Part shown: positions 53,641-61,696 of the stretch, piece after piece | How the letters are laid out: each line of letters starts with the position of its first letter | Numbering within the stretch: position 1 is the stretch's first letter | Assembly (NCBI GenBank): GCA_002320035.1 | Contig: DCJL01000021.1 | Coordinates: forward strand, 12,005-76,004 | From: Clostridiales bacterium UBA1701 | GTDB lineage: Bacteria; Bacillota; Clostridia; Oscillospirales; Oscillospiraceae | Length of the DNA: 64,000 nt | Direction of reading: 5' to 3' | Translations under genes and position numbers: made by a program | Notes under the pieces: generated by a model | What the model was told of the DNA's origin: nothing | Database searches by the model: none | What the model saw: only the letters and a program-made list of their open reading frames with translations

Positions 53641-55431
53641 TCAGATATCGAAATCGACCATGTCGTAGCGCCGGAGAAGGGTGCCGATTTCTGTCTGGTC
53701 GAGTTTTTTGAGAATGGCCCGGATGACAGGCTTGGTGATAAATTTAGGCAGGGGCAGCTTCATATCCGTGAGCCGGCGGCCGTCCATGAGCTTTTTGGTG
53801 CTCTGCATCAGCACCCGGACGTCATACACGGAGTTAAAGACCTCGGGAACGCCCCGGTCTACGTTGCAGAGCGTATAGACCGCTTCCATGGCCGTACGCA
53901 CGGAATATTCGGTCGTGAACACGGTATCCCGGAAGGTTTCCGCATGATTGCCGAGGAAAGCAAAGTTCACAACGCCGGCGGGGACCACATCGGGGCGGTC
54001 GCCCTTGTGGCGGCAGATGAAGTAAGTGGTGACTCTGGGCATCATGACGGGGATGCAGTTGCAGCTTGAGGCGGCCAGCCGGTCTATCTTTTCAAGGGGC
54101 ACGCCGATGTGGTACAGCCACTCTCTGGCGATCTCCTCGCCGGTGCAGTCGCGCATACGCTTTTTCACATAGTTGCCCTTGCGGTCGGTATAGAGGCCGT
54201 AAATCCAGACTACCACCTGATTCTTGGGCTGCACCTTGAAGTGAGGCTGGCGGTTTACGGTCCAGCTCATTACCCAGCCGGAGTCCCGGCAGGTGACGAT
54301 GCCGCCGGTGACGACCATGCCGCTTCTGGGATCGCGCTTGCAGATGGCCTGTATGTAGGGAATGATCTCCTCGTCGAGCGTGGTCAGGGTGGCGGACTCC
54401 CACTGGGTCAGCTCCGGGTCTTTGAGAAACGCATCGGGATGGCCGAAGCTGGGGTCCTGTTTGGCAATGTTCTGCCACATCTTCCAGCTGTCCCTGACGG
54501 AGGTGTCGAAGCCGGGAGCGGTGTGGTGGTCGCCGATGGTGGCGTTGGAACAGTTGGAGCCGTTGGTGAAGAACACCAGTGTGTTCTCGTCTATGTTCAT
54601 GGATTTGGGAACGCCCTTCTCGGTATATTCTATTCTGGTTGCCACCTTGCGGGCGTGGTTGGTGTCGAAGATCACATTGGTGCCGCAGGTGCTGAACATG
54701 AACTTCACGCCCCGGTCCCGCAAATACTTGATCATGGGCAGGATCATCGACTCATACTGGTTGTACTTGGTAAACTTCAGGGCCCGCAGTTCCGGCAGGC
54801 CGCCGATATGATGGATGAAGCGGTGGACATATTTTTTTACTTCCAGGGCGCTGTGCTCGTCCTTGAAGGCAAACATGGTGCGCCAGTACCACCAGAAATT
54901 GGAGTCGAACACCTCTTTGGTCCAGATTTCATTGATGGCTTTGCCGTATAGGTCCTCATCCTTCATGAAGAACAGCTTCATGATCTCCATGCAGGCCTTG
55001 TCGGACAGACCGAACTGGCCGTCTGTGTGGGCGTCCCGGCCCCGTTTTTCGGTCACGCGGCAGAGAGAATAGTTGGGATCGTGCTTGTTGAGCCAGTAGT
55101 ACTCGTCAAGCACGGACACATCGGGGGTTTCTATTGAGGGAATACTGCGGAAAAGATCCCAGAGGCACTCAAAATGGTTCTCCATTTCCCGGCCGCCTCT
55201 GATGATGAAGCCCTTGTCAACGTTCAGAATACCGTCGCAGGCGCCTCCTGCCACAGGCATGTCCTCCATAACGGTGATGTTTTCTCCCGGCATTTGCGCG
55301 TCGCGCACCAGAAAACAGGCCGCTGCCAGGCCTGCCAGACCCGCGCCGATTACAACCGCGTGTTTTTTCTCAATGCCCTCTGGTTTTTCCGGGCGGGCAA
55401 AGGCCTCGTAATTTCCGTTGCTGTAATACAT
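53641..55431 (-). CDS. ohyA: Oleate hydratase
   Basis: This flavoprotein adds water to the cis-9 double bond of unsaturated fatty acids, giving 10-hydroxystearate; in gut bacteria it detoxifies free fatty acids. The 596-residue product matches family length. HAVVIGAGLAGLAAACFL (about residues 24-41) is the FAD-binding loop, followed by GGACDGILNVDKGFIIRGGREMENHFECLWDLF (about 62-94), whose Glu and Tyr/Trp region is catalytic. FTNGSNCSNATIGDH and YICRHKGDRPDVVPAGVVNFAFLGN lie further on. A GGGGGAGG site six bases before the ATG gives a strong start. It follows a Crp/Fnr regulator on the same strand with a 41-base gap, so it is probably under that regulator's control. Confidence 0.96.
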   Translation of the reverse strand: MYYSNGNYEAFARPEKPEGIEKKHAVVIGAGLAGLAAACFLVRDAQMPGENITVMEDMPVAGGACDGILNVDKGFIIRGGREMENHFECLWDLFRSIPSIETPDVSVLDEYYWLNKHDPNYSLCRVTEKRGRDAHTDGQFGLSDKACMEIMKLFFMKDEDLYGKAINEIWTKEVFDSNFWWYWRTMFAFKDEHSALEVKKYVHRFIHHIGGLPELRALKFTKYNQYESMILPMIKYLRDRGVKFMFSTCGTNVIFDTNHARKVATRIEYTEKGVPKSMNIDENTLVFFTNGSNCSNATIGDHHTAPGFDTSVRDSWKMWQNIAKQDPSFGHPDAFLKDPELTQWESATLTTLDEEIIPYIQAICKRDPRSGMVVTGGIVTCRDSGWVMSWTVNRQPHFKVQPKNQVVVWIYGLYTDRKGNYVKKRMRDCTGEEIAREWLYHIGVPLEKIDRLAASSCNCIPVMMPRVTTYFICRHKGDRPDVVPAGVVNFAFLGNHAETFRDTVFTTEYSVRTAMEAVYTLCNVDRGVPEVFNSVYDVRVLMQSTKKLMDGRRLTDMKLPLPKFITKPVIRAILKKLDQTEIGTLLRRYDMVDFDI

Positions 55432-55465
55432 ATTTTTCCTCCCCCAAAATATTGTTGTATTTTTA

Positions 55466-55480
55466 TGCGGTTTTACCGCA
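55466..55480 (-). promoter_or_regulatory. Perfect dyad between the Crp/Fnr gene and oleate hydratase
   Basis: TGCGGT-TTT-ACCGCA (55466-55480) is a perfect 15-base dyad that overlaps the stop codon of the regulator and lies 35 bases before the hydratase start. It may be an operator or an RNA hairpin; no T-tract follows. Confidence 0.5.
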
Positions 55481-56159
55481 CAATTCCCAATAAACTGAGT
55501 CTCTCCCGGTCAAGAATACCAATTTTCCCTCTTGAGGTGGAAATCAGGCCCTCGCAGCGCAGACGCTCCACCTCGCGGCTGACCACTTCCCGCGTGGTCC
55601 CAAGATGGTTTGCAATCTGCTCGTGGGTTATATGGATATTGTCGCAGCGCTCCCGCCCGGCCTGTTCGATGATCACGCTGGCAATGCTGTGTCTGAGAGA
55701 GCAGAACATGTATTTTTCCATGCAGTTAAGTATGCTCTGCGCACATCTGGCCGCCGTGTCGAAAATGAATTCCGCGAGCTGCGGCACCTGGAAAGCCAAG
55801 GGGCTTATTTGCGCCCGGCTTATATAGGCAATAACAGAATCCTCATAGGCCTGGAGCTGGGGGACAATGTCGTTTGGCCCGGCTTCATCAACGGTCATGA
55901 TTGTGAAAGCCTCACCCTTGTGAATGAAAAGAATGCTTATCTCCCTGCCGTTCTCGGCAGAGAGATAGAGACGCATCCGCCCCTCAAGCAGGAGAAGAAG
56001 CCCGTCCTTTTTCTTGCTGTTAAAGCTGATGTAATCCCCGCGAAGGTAGTGCTTTATAATAAAGTCTTGCTTTAGCTGCGTTTTTTGTTCGGGGCTGAAC
56101 GCATCCCAGAAAGGCAGAATCTTTGAAATCTGCTCCCGATAAGTATCCGTTATATACAT
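55473..56159 (-). CDS. Crp/Fnr family transcription regulator
   Basis: The product of 228 residues has an N-terminal cyclic-nucleotide-binding-like domain (about 20-135: FNSKKKDGLLLLLEGRMRLYLSAENGREISILFIHKGEAFTI) and a C-terminal winged helix (about 155-220: ITHEQIANHLGTTREVVSREVERLRCEGLI). No Fnr-type cysteine cluster is visible at the N-terminus, so a lipid, small ligand or redox signal without Fe-S is more likely. ATG 56159 has GGAGG eight bases upstream; the in-frame ATG at 56174 places that site inside the gene. It lies directly upstream of oleate hydratase, its likely target. Confidence 0.92.
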   Translation of the reverse strand: MYITDTYREQISKILPFWDAFSPEQKTQLKQDFIIKHYLRGDYISFNSKKKDGLLLLLEGRMRLYLSAENGREISILFIHKGEAFTIMTVDEAGPNDIVPQLQAYEDSVIAYISRAQISPLAFQVPQLAEFIFDTAARCAQSILNCMEKYMFCSLRHSIASVIIEQAGRERCDNIHITHEQIANHLGTTREVVSREVERLRCEGLISTSRGKIGILDRERLSLLGIVR

Positions 56160-56179
56160 TGAAGCAGCCTCCATTCAGA

Positions 56180-56240
56180 CAGTTCGAAAGATGTTATAAC
56201 TACTAACATAAACGGACGAAAAAAAGGACGCAGTTCGAAA
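56180..56240 (-). repeat. Direct repeats CAGTTCGAAA upstream of the Crp/Fnr gene
   Basis: Two copies (56180-56189 and 56231-56240), 51 bases apart, contain the palindrome TTCGAA. They flank a poor promoter (minus-strand TATAAC at 56199-56194), which would need activation. 56241-56349 is AT-rich without further signals. Confidence 0.5.
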
Positions 56241-56349
56241 TCCATTGCATGTTCAAATTTTATCAAAACGGCGTTCAATTTCCGTATCAAATGTTACACA
56301 AAAAACAAATAGCCTGATGACTTCATATAAAATAGCAAAAGCAACAATA

Positions 56350-56976
56350 TCACACGGGATTTTTTATGTAATTTGCAATTAGGTTTCCGGTGAAACGCAC
56401 CACATCCACGGGTTTGACACCAAAGGAGACATTTTCATAAATGGCGGTTCCGGTATAAGCATTAAGCAAAACCTGATATACCGCATAGATGTCCACATCC
56501 TTTCGGATTGACCCGTCGGCAACGCCTTCTTTCAGTGCTTTCAGGGCGGGGATAGGGATTTCCCTGTCATAATATTTCCAGAAAACATTGTATATTTCTC
56601 CGCCCTCCGTGTCCCCTGAAAAGCGGTATGCGAACATCTCTCTGGTGTAGTCGTACCACTGGGGAAACTCCGAATAGGCTGAAAAATATACATCCATGCT
56701 GGCAACAAATTTTTCGTACCCGCTGCTGTCCCGCAGATTCATCCGCTCATATTTTTCCATGTACCTGCGGTAAAAGTCGTTCAGAGCGTTCTGCCAGACC
56801 TGCGCCACAAGCATGTCCTTGCTGCCGAAGTAACGGTATATGGACATAGGCGCCAGACCGGATTTTTTTGCGATACGGTTTATGCTTGTGGCGGCGATCC
56901 CATCGCTGATAAAAAGCCCGAGAGCCACATCGATGACCCGGGCAATGTTGTTTTCACGTTCCTCGCGCTGGCTCAT
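56350..56976 (-). CDS. TetR/AcrR family regulator
   Basis: The N-terminal helix-turn-helix (about residues 8-55) shows IARVIDVALGLFISDGIAATSINRIAKKSGLAPMSIYRYFGSKDMLVAQVW, the classic TetR pattern. The C-terminal ligand domain (about 65-205) is rich in aromatic residues (YFSAYSEFPQWYDYTREMFAYRF). I chose ATG 56976, nine bases behind GGGAG; the longer frame to 57063 has no ribosome binding site and would cover the promoter (57001-57029). Its ligand and targets are unknown. A perfect dyad in the divergent murF promoter is a candidate operator. Confidence 0.9.
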   Translation of the reverse strand: MSQREERENNIARVIDVALGLFISDGIAATSINRIAKKSGLAPMSIYRYFGSKDMLVAQVWQNALNDFYRRYMEKYERMNLRDSSGYEKFVASMDVYFSAYSEFPQWYDYTREMFAYRFSGDTEGGEIYNVFWKYYDREIPIPALKALKEGVADGSIRKDVDIYAVYQVLLNAYTGTAIYENVSFGVKPVDVVRFTGNLIANYIKNPV

Positions 56977-57000
56977 TTTCTTCAGCTCCCTTCCTTTGCC

Positions 57001-57029
57001 AGTATCGCACAGTTTCAGGCTCATTGCAA
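57001..57029 (-). promoter_or_regulatory. Promoter of the TetR regulator
   Basis: Minus strand TTGCAA (57029-57024), 17 bases and GATACT (57006-57001), about 25 bases before the ATG. Confidence 0.55.
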
Positions 57030-57057
57030 AGAGAATATGAAATTTCGGAATATTTTT

Positions 57058-57086
57058 TTGCATATCCTGTAAGGATATGGTATACT
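57058..57086 (+). promoter_or_regulatory. murF promoter with a 19-base dyad in the spacer
   Basis: TTGCAT (57058-57063), 17 bases, TATACT (57081-57086). CATATCC-TGTAA-GGATATG (57061-57079) is a perfect dyad that fills the spacer, as expected for a TetR-type repressor site. The leader is about 15 bases. Confidence 0.6.
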
Positions 57087-57106
57087 GCCGGTCTGGAGGA
57101 GATGCT

Positions 57107-58453
57107 ATGAGAGGAATGACAATAAGCCGCGCCGCCGGGGCCTGCTGCGGCAGTCTGAGCCGGGAGGGCTTTGAAGATAAGGAGCTTGGCAGTGTGGTGA
57201 TCGACAGCCGGGCGGTTCAGCCGGGGGACCTGTTCGTGGCCTATGCCGGAGAAAAAGCGGACGGGCATGACTACATATCCGCCGCCTTTGCGCGGGGCGC
57301 CGCCTGCTGTCTGGCCCAGCGGGTTCCCGAAGGGGAAACCGGACCCGTTATCCTTGTTCCCGATGTGCAGGATGCCCTTGAGGCCATCTGCACCGAATAC
57401 CGGAGGAGCCTGCGCATTCCGGTTATCGGCATAACGGGCAGCGTGGGGAAAACTTCTGCAAAAGAGATGATCGCCGCGGTGCTTTCAAGCCGCTTTTCCG
57501 TGCTGAAAACCGACAAAAACCTGAATAATCAAATAGGCGTGCCCATGACGGTCTCCCGCATCGCGCCGGAGCATCAGGCCGCCGTGATAGAGATGGGGAT
57601 CTCGGACTTCGGGGAGATGAGCCGCCTTGCCCAGATAGCCCGGCCCACCATGGCCGTGTTTACCGTCATAGGCCACGCCCATCTGGAATTTCTTCATGAC
57701 CAGGACGGGGTGCTGGAGGCAAAGACCGAGATGCTGGACTATATGCCCGAGGACAGCTTCGCCATTGTGAACGGGGATGATGTTCGGCTGCGGGCGCTGA
57801 AATGCCGCCAGAAGAAGCTCAGCTTCGGCCTGTCCGAAGGCTGTGACCTGCGGGCGGAGGAAATCAGGCCCCAGGGATTTTTTACCCGGTGCAGGGCCGT
57901 CTACGGCGGGAGGAGCATAGCGCTTTCCATCCCCGCTTTCGGGCGGCACATGGTCTATGCCGCTTTGGCGGGGGTTGCTGTGGGCATACTGATGGGGCTC
58001 AGCGATGAAGAAATTGCCCGGGGCGTGGCCGCATATGAGACAGTTGGCCGCCGGGGCGCGGTGCTGGAAACCGGCTATCTGACCCTTATCGATGACAGTT
58101 ATAACGCGAACCCAGACTCCGTTGCCTGCGGAATCGACTCCCTGGCGGCGCTGTCCGGGCGCAAGGTCTGTATTCTGGGCGATATGCTGGAGATGGGGGA
58201 GCGGGAGAAAGAGCTTCACTTTGAGGCCGGGCGCTATGCCAGAGAGCGGGGCATAGCCCTGGTGCTGACATGCGGCCCTCTTGCCCGGGAAATCAGCCGG
58301 GGGGCGGAGGACATAGGCCGTCATTTTGAGACGATGGAAGAACTGACCGCAGCGTTGCCGGCGCTTATCCGAAAGGGAGACCGGGTCTATGTAAAAGCTT
58401 CCCGGGGTATGCACTTTGAACGCGCGGCGGAGGCTTTAAAGGAACTGAAGTAA
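57107..58453 (+). CDS. murF: UDP-N-acetylmuramoyl-tripeptide--D-alanyl-D-alanine ligase
   Basis: MurF adds D-Ala-D-Ala to the UDP-MurNAc tripeptide, the last cytoplasmic step of the peptidoglycan precursor. The 448-residue product has the N-terminal substrate domain (DSRAVQPGDLFVAYAGEKADGHDYI, about 30-55), the P-loop GITGSVGKTSAKEMI (about 108-122), KNLNNQIGVPMT, EMGISDFGEM and the C-terminal DDSYNANPDS (about 330). GGAGGAG six bases before the ATG at 57107 decides the start; an upstream ATG at 57077 overlaps the promoter. It is unusual that murF stands away from the mur/fts cluster, and that its promoter holds a dyad. Confidence 0.95.
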   Translation: MRGMTISRAAGACCGSLSREGFEDKELGSVVIDSRAVQPGDLFVAYAGEKADGHDYISAAFARGAACCLAQRVPEGETGPVILVPDVQDALEAICTEYRRSLRIPVIGITGSVGKTSAKEMIAAVLSSRFSVLKTDKNLNNQIGVPMTVSRIAPEHQAAVIEMGISDFGEMSRLAQIARPTMAVFTVIGHAHLEFLHDQDGVLEAKTEMLDYMPEDSFAIVNGDDVRLRALKCRQKKLSFGLSEGCDLRAEEIRPQGFFTRCRAVYGGRSIALSIPAFGRHMVYAALAGVAVGILMGLSDEEIARGVAAYETVGRRGAVLETGYLTLIDDSYNANPDSVACGIDSLAALSGRKVCILGDMLEMGEREKELHFEAGRYARERGIALVLTCGPLAREISRGAEDIGRHFETMEELTAALPALIRKGDRVYVKASRGMHFERAAEALKELK

Positions 58454-58469
58454 GAAAGAGGCAGAGACG

Positions 58470-59174
58470 ATGAATATAAATGCCGCCCCCGCCGTCCTTC
58501 TGGACGTGGATGACACCCTGCTGGATTTTCATAAGGCCGAGGCTGCTGCCCTTTCAAAGACGCTGGTTGACATGGGCGTAGAGCCGAAGGCGGAGACGCT
58601 TTCCCGGTACAGCGTCATAAACGCCGGGCTCTGGGAACAGCTTGAAGAAGGGCTTGTGACCCGGGAACAAGTCCTTACATCGCGTTTCGAAATTCTTTTC
58701 AATGAGCTGGGCCTTGCACATTCGGGCTATGAGGCCAGGCTGCTGTATGAAAATTATCTTTCCATCGGTCACTATTTTATGCCCGGCGCCCCGGCGCTGC
58801 TGGAGGCCCTGTACGGAAAATACAGGCTTTTTATTGTATCCAACGGCACCGCCTCCGTTCAGGACGGGCGCATAAAAAGCGCGGGGATCGCCCGGTATTT
58901 TGAGGAAATTTTTATTTCGGAGCGAGTGGGATTCAACAAGCCAAGCCCGGAATTTTTTGCCCGCTGCTTCGAAAGGATCCCCGGCTTTGCCCGGGAAAAT
59001 ACGCTTATTGTGGGCGACAGCCTGAGCTCGGATATACGGGGCGGCATAAATGCGGGAATAAAAACCTGCTGGTTTAACCCCAAGGGAAAGGCGGCCCGGG
59101 AAGACATCAGGCCAGACTGGGAAATAAGCGCGCTGGAAGAACTGCCGGGCTTGCTGGGTGAAATTTTCCCTTAG
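58470..59174 (+). CDS. HAD hydrolase, YjjG-type nucleotidase
   Basis: The 234-residue product has the HAD motifs LLDVDDTLLDF (nucleophile Asp12 and Asp14, residues 10-20), FIVSNGTASVQDGRIKSAGI (motif II, about 115-134), SERVGFNKPSPEFF (motif III Lys, about 150-163) and LIVGDSLSSDIRGGINAGIKTCW (motif IV, about 177-199). The pattern matches the YjjG group, which removes the phosphate from pyrimidine or non-canonical nucleotides and so keeps nucleotide pools clean. It lies 16 bases after murF, likely in the same transcript. Start ATG behind GAGGCAGAG. Confidence 0.9.
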   Translation: MNINAAPAVLLDVDDTLLDFHKAEAAALSKTLVDMGVEPKAETLSRYSVINAGLWEQLEEGLVTREQVLTSRFEILFNELGLAHSGYEARLLYENYLSIGHYFMPGAPALLEALYGKYRLFIVSNGTASVQDGRIKSAGIARYFEEIFISERVGFNKPSPEFFARCFERIPGFARENTLIVGDSLSSDIRGGINAGIKTCWFNPKGKAAREDIRPDWEISALEELPGLLGEIFP

Positions 59175-59218
59175 CACAATTGCCATAATCGCCTATGCTT
59201 TTTTGTCCGAAATGCGGC

Positions 59219-59252
59219 TTGAATCAGAGAAATAAAATGTGTATAATACACA
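59219..59252 (+). promoter_or_regulatory. Promoter of the mgtC pair with a dyad over the -10
   Basis: TTGAAT (59219-59224), 17 bases, TATAAT (59242-59247). TGTGTAT-A-ATACACA (59238-59252) is a perfect 15-base dyad centred on the -10 box, a good place for a repressor. The leader is about 55 bases. Confidence 0.7.
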
Positions 59253-59310
59253 AAAGTAGCCGGAGCGTTGAGCAGTCAGCGCTCCTGATTGTTTTGGGGC
59301 GAGAGGAAAT

Positions 59311-60042
59311 ATGGAGAATTATCTGGACTATCTGAGGCAGCTTAATTTCGAGTCCATGGCGCTGCGCATCATCCTCGCCATGATCATGGGCGGCGTCATA
59401 GGCTATGAGCGGGAGCTTAAGCACAGGCCCGCCGGCTTTCGCACCTATATGCTGGTCGCTCTGGGCTCTGCTGTGACGGTGATTCTCAGCCAGTATCTGG
59501 ACCTTATGCTCTCCACCGGCTGGGCAGATTCTCTGCGGGAGAATCAGGTCGGCAACAGGACGGACGTTGTACGCATCGGGGCACAGGTCATAAACGGCAT
59601 CGGCTTCATCGGCGCCGGCACCATTCTCGTCACCTCTCGCAACGAGGTCAAGGGCCTTACCACTGCGGCGGGGCTCTGGGCTTCCGCCTGCATGGGCCTT
59701 GCCATCGGAGCGGGCTTTTACGAGTGCTTCCTCATCGGCTTTGCGCTGGTGATATTCATTATGAAGCTGCTGCCCCTTATTGAGGACGCGGTGCTCTCGC
59801 GGGCCAGAAATATGAACATCTATATTGAAATGGACAATATAGAAAATCTCAGCAATATCGTCAACCGCATAAAGGCGGACGGGATCCGGATGTACGATGT
59901 GGATATCGACAGAGAGCAGAACAGCCACATGCCCCAGGTAAACGGGCTTTTCAGCCTGCGCCTGCCGGAGAAACGGCACCATACCGAGGTGCTTGCCATG
60001 CTCTCTACTCTCGATGGCATTATCTCCATCGAAGAAGTCTGA
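59311..60042 (+). CDS. MgtC/SapB family membrane protein
   Basis: MgtC-like proteins help cells in low magnesium or acid and bind or modulate other membrane proteins. The 243-residue product has about five N-terminal spans and the MgtC domain signature GGVIGYERELKHRPAGFRTYMLVALGSA (about residues 29-57), GAQVINGIGFIGAGTILV (about 92-109) and VKGLTTAAGLWASACMGLAIGAG. The C-terminal 75 residues form a soluble ACT-like tail. It is the first of two tandem paralogues with a shared, dyad-bearing promoter. GCGAGAGGAAAT gives the ribosome binding site. Confidence 0.93.
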   Translation: MENYLDYLRQLNFESMALRIILAMIMGGVIGYERELKHRPAGFRTYMLVALGSAVTVILSQYLDLMLSTGWADSLRENQVGNRTDVVRIGAQVINGIGFIGAGTILVTSRNEVKGLTTAAGLWASACMGLAIGAGFYECFLIGFALVIFIMKLLPLIEDAVLSRARNMNIYIEMDNIENLSNIVNRIKADGIRMYDVDIDREQNSHMPQVNGLFSLRLPEKRHHTEVLAMLSTLDGIISIEEV

Positions 60043-60055
60043 AGGGGGCTGCCCG

Positions 60056-60751
60056 ATGCTTTCCTGTTTTGATTTTGCCCGGGATATGAGTCTTGCCGCC
60101 ATTGCCGTGAGAATGATTTCCGCCGTCGTATGCGGGGGAATTATCGGCATAGAAAGAGAATTCAAGCGTCGCCCGGCTGGTTTCCGCACGCATATTTTGA
60201 TCTGTCTCGGCGCCTCGGTAACCATTCTCACAAATCTGTATCTGTATCAGGTCATGCATCTGTTTACAGATATATCCCGAATGGGCGCTCAGGTTGTCGC
60301 CGGCATCGGTTTTATCGGCGCCGGTACCATCATCGTCACCCGCCGCCAGCGTGTCAAGGGCCTTACCACCGCGGCGGGTCTCTGGACAGCGGCCATAATC
60401 GGCCTCGCCTGCGGCACCGGCTATGTGGAGTGCGCGCTGTTTGCTACCGCCATGGTCCTCCTGGCGGAGCTGCTGCTCATAAAGCTGGAATACCGCTTTG
60501 CCCGAAAACTCAACGATGTGAACCTGTATGTGGAATATAAGCATTCCGTCTGCATCGAGACCATTATCCGCAGCCTTAAGGAGCAGCGGGTCAAGATGAA
60601 CGGCCTGGAGATCACGCGTATAGCCGGGGATGGGGATGAGCATCACTACTGCGCCGTGCTCACTGTGCAGGTGGACCGAAAAAAGCTTGACCAGGAGCTC
60701 ATTAAGAATCTCTCCGCGATAGACGATGTGACGGAGATCGAGGAGCTTTGA
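60056..60751 (+). CDS. MgtC/SapB family membrane protein, second copy
   Basis: A 231-residue paralogue of the preceding gene with the same layout: GGIIGIEREFKRRPAGFRTHILICLGAS (about residues 27-54), GAQVVAGIGFIGAGTIIV (about 79-96), VKGLTTAAGLWTAAIIGLACGTG and a C-terminal soluble domain. It differs most in the soluble tail, which may give different partners or signals. ATG 60056 behind AAGGGGG, 13 bases after the first gene's stop; the frame upstream to 59993 lies inside gene one. The two are one operon closed by a bidirectional terminator. Confidence 0.93.
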   Translation: MLSCFDFARDMSLAAIAVRMISAVVCGGIIGIEREFKRRPAGFRTHILICLGASVTILTNLYLYQVMHLFTDISRMGAQVVAGIGFIGAGTIIVTRRQRVKGLTTAAGLWTAAIIGLACGTGYVECALFATAMVLLAELLLIKLEYRFARKLNDVNLYVEYKHSVCIETIIRSLKEQRVKMNGLEITRIAGDGDEHHYCAVLTVQVDRKKLDQELIKNLSAIDDVTEIEEL

Positions 60752-60867
60752 CGTTTCCGATCCATGTCATTTTGCGGAAAGAGTGATATTTTACGCCATA
60801 ATGGGAGCTCCGGCAAAATACGGCAGCTTCTTCATGGAGAGCGCTTTGCGCCCCGGCGCCGCGAAAC

Positions 60868-60910
60868 AAAAACCTCAGCCCCGGAAGTTTGACGGAGCTG
60901 AGGTTTTTTG
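60868..60910. terminator. Bidirectional terminator between mgtC pair and bofA
   Basis: AAAAACCTCAGC (60868-60879) pairs with GCTGAGGTTTTT (60897-60908) with a 17-base loop. A-tract on one side and T-tract on the other serve both strands. 60752-60867 holds no gene. Confidence 0.88.
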
Positions 60911-60922
60911 TTGATTATGTAT

Positions 60923-61186
60923 TCAGAAAAAGAGCTTTATCACAATCAGAAGGATGACTCCCGGCACACCCAAAATGCCGGCCACAAGGGCGTTTAAGAA
61001 ATTCACGCCCAGGGTAAATCCCACAAAGTCCCCGAAAAAGTTCACAACAAACAAAATCAGAAAGCCCACTCCGGCGTTTATCAGCAGCTTGAAGGCCAGC
61101 CTTATTGGGGCTGAGAGAATCTTAAGCAGCAGGATGACGCCTACTACCACGGCGGCAAGAATGAGAATGCTTGAAATTGTTTCCAT
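60923..61186 (-). CDS. bofA: BofA family protein (pro-sigma-K processing inhibitor type)
   Basis: BofA holds the SpoIVFB protease inactive during sporulation in Bacillus; many Clostridia keep a homologue. The 87-residue product has two to three hydrophobic spans (about residues 4-20, 30-52 and 62-87) and the family core KLLINAGVGFLILFVVNFFG (about 33-52) and LNALVAGILGVPGVILLI (about 66-83). AAAGGA lies seven bases before the ATG. It follows yaaL after 17 bases, the same order as yaaL-bofA in Bacillus, but recR is not present here. Confidence 0.92.
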   Translation of the reverse strand: METISSILILAAVVVGVILLLKILSAPIRLAFKLLINAGVGFLILFVVNFFGDFVGFTLGVNFLNALVAGILGVPGVILLIVIKLFF

Positions 61187-61203
61187 AAAAATTCCTTTCT
61201 GTT

Positions 61204-61404
61204 CTATGAGCTTTGACTATAACCGCCCTGCTCCTGCCGAAGCTCCCTGAGCAGAGAATTGCGGCGGGCTCTGAGGGCGTTTATCTCAAAAATACAAGCG
61301 TCTGTCACCACAGGGTCCGAGGATGCGTTGAAGCAGCGGTAGGCCTGGGTCAGGGCGTCCGTCAGTCGGTCAAGTTCCGGGCTTTGGGGAGCGCGTTTTT
61401 TCAT
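61204..61404 (-). CDS. yaaL: YaaL family protein (DUF2508)
   Basis: The 66-residue product shows LTDALTQAYRCFNASSDPVVTDACIFEINALRARRNSLL, which matches the short helical YaaL/DUF2508 pattern (the D-x2-Y-I-E-L-like helix pair). The function is unknown. ATGGAGGTATCCTC gives a GGAGG site eight bases before the ATG. It is the first gene of the yaaL-bofA pair. Confidence 0.85.
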   Translation of the reverse strand: MKKRAPQSPELDRLTDALTQAYRCFNASSDPVVTDACIFEINALRARRNSLLRELRQEQGGYSQSS

Positions 61405-61499
61405 GAGGATACCTCCATAATCATTTTATGGTTATATTTTAGACCCCATGATAAAATTATAAACAGCGGAAAAAAATACCGGTTTATTCCCTTCCGCCG

Positions 61500-61682
61500 G
61501 ACATATACTATACTCGGACAAGAAACCCGGGCAGCGAGAAAAAGAGAGCAGCCGGATGAGCCTGTATATATTATTTAATATATGCATATATCCAAAACGG
61601 GAGATTGTCAAGCGGCGGGAGAGTTTTCCTGAAAAGGAAAATATCCCGCTGCGGGGCGGGCTGCGAAAGCAGCCCGCTTTTT
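61500..61682 (+). ncRNA. Possible small RNA ending in a strong terminator
   Basis: A perfect terminator (GCGGGCTGC, GAAA loop, GCAGCCCGC, TTTTT; 61656-61682) on the plus strand has no protein gene upstream of it on that strand. Upstream are a -10-like TATACT (61508-61513 region), an AT-rich stretch, and a second stem TTTTCC-tgaaaa-GGAAAA (61624-61641). An independent short transcript is the simplest reading. The 134-residue frame here (61556-61960) has no coding character. No known RNA family is recognised. Confidence 0.35.
61656..61682 (+). terminator. Intrinsic terminator without an upstream gene
   Basis: Nine-bp stem GCGGGCTGC / GCAGCCCGC with a GAAA loop followed by TTTTTG. It lies between genes and points along the plus strand. 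Confidence 0.8.
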
Positions 61683-61696
61683 GCGCGCTTTGTGTC

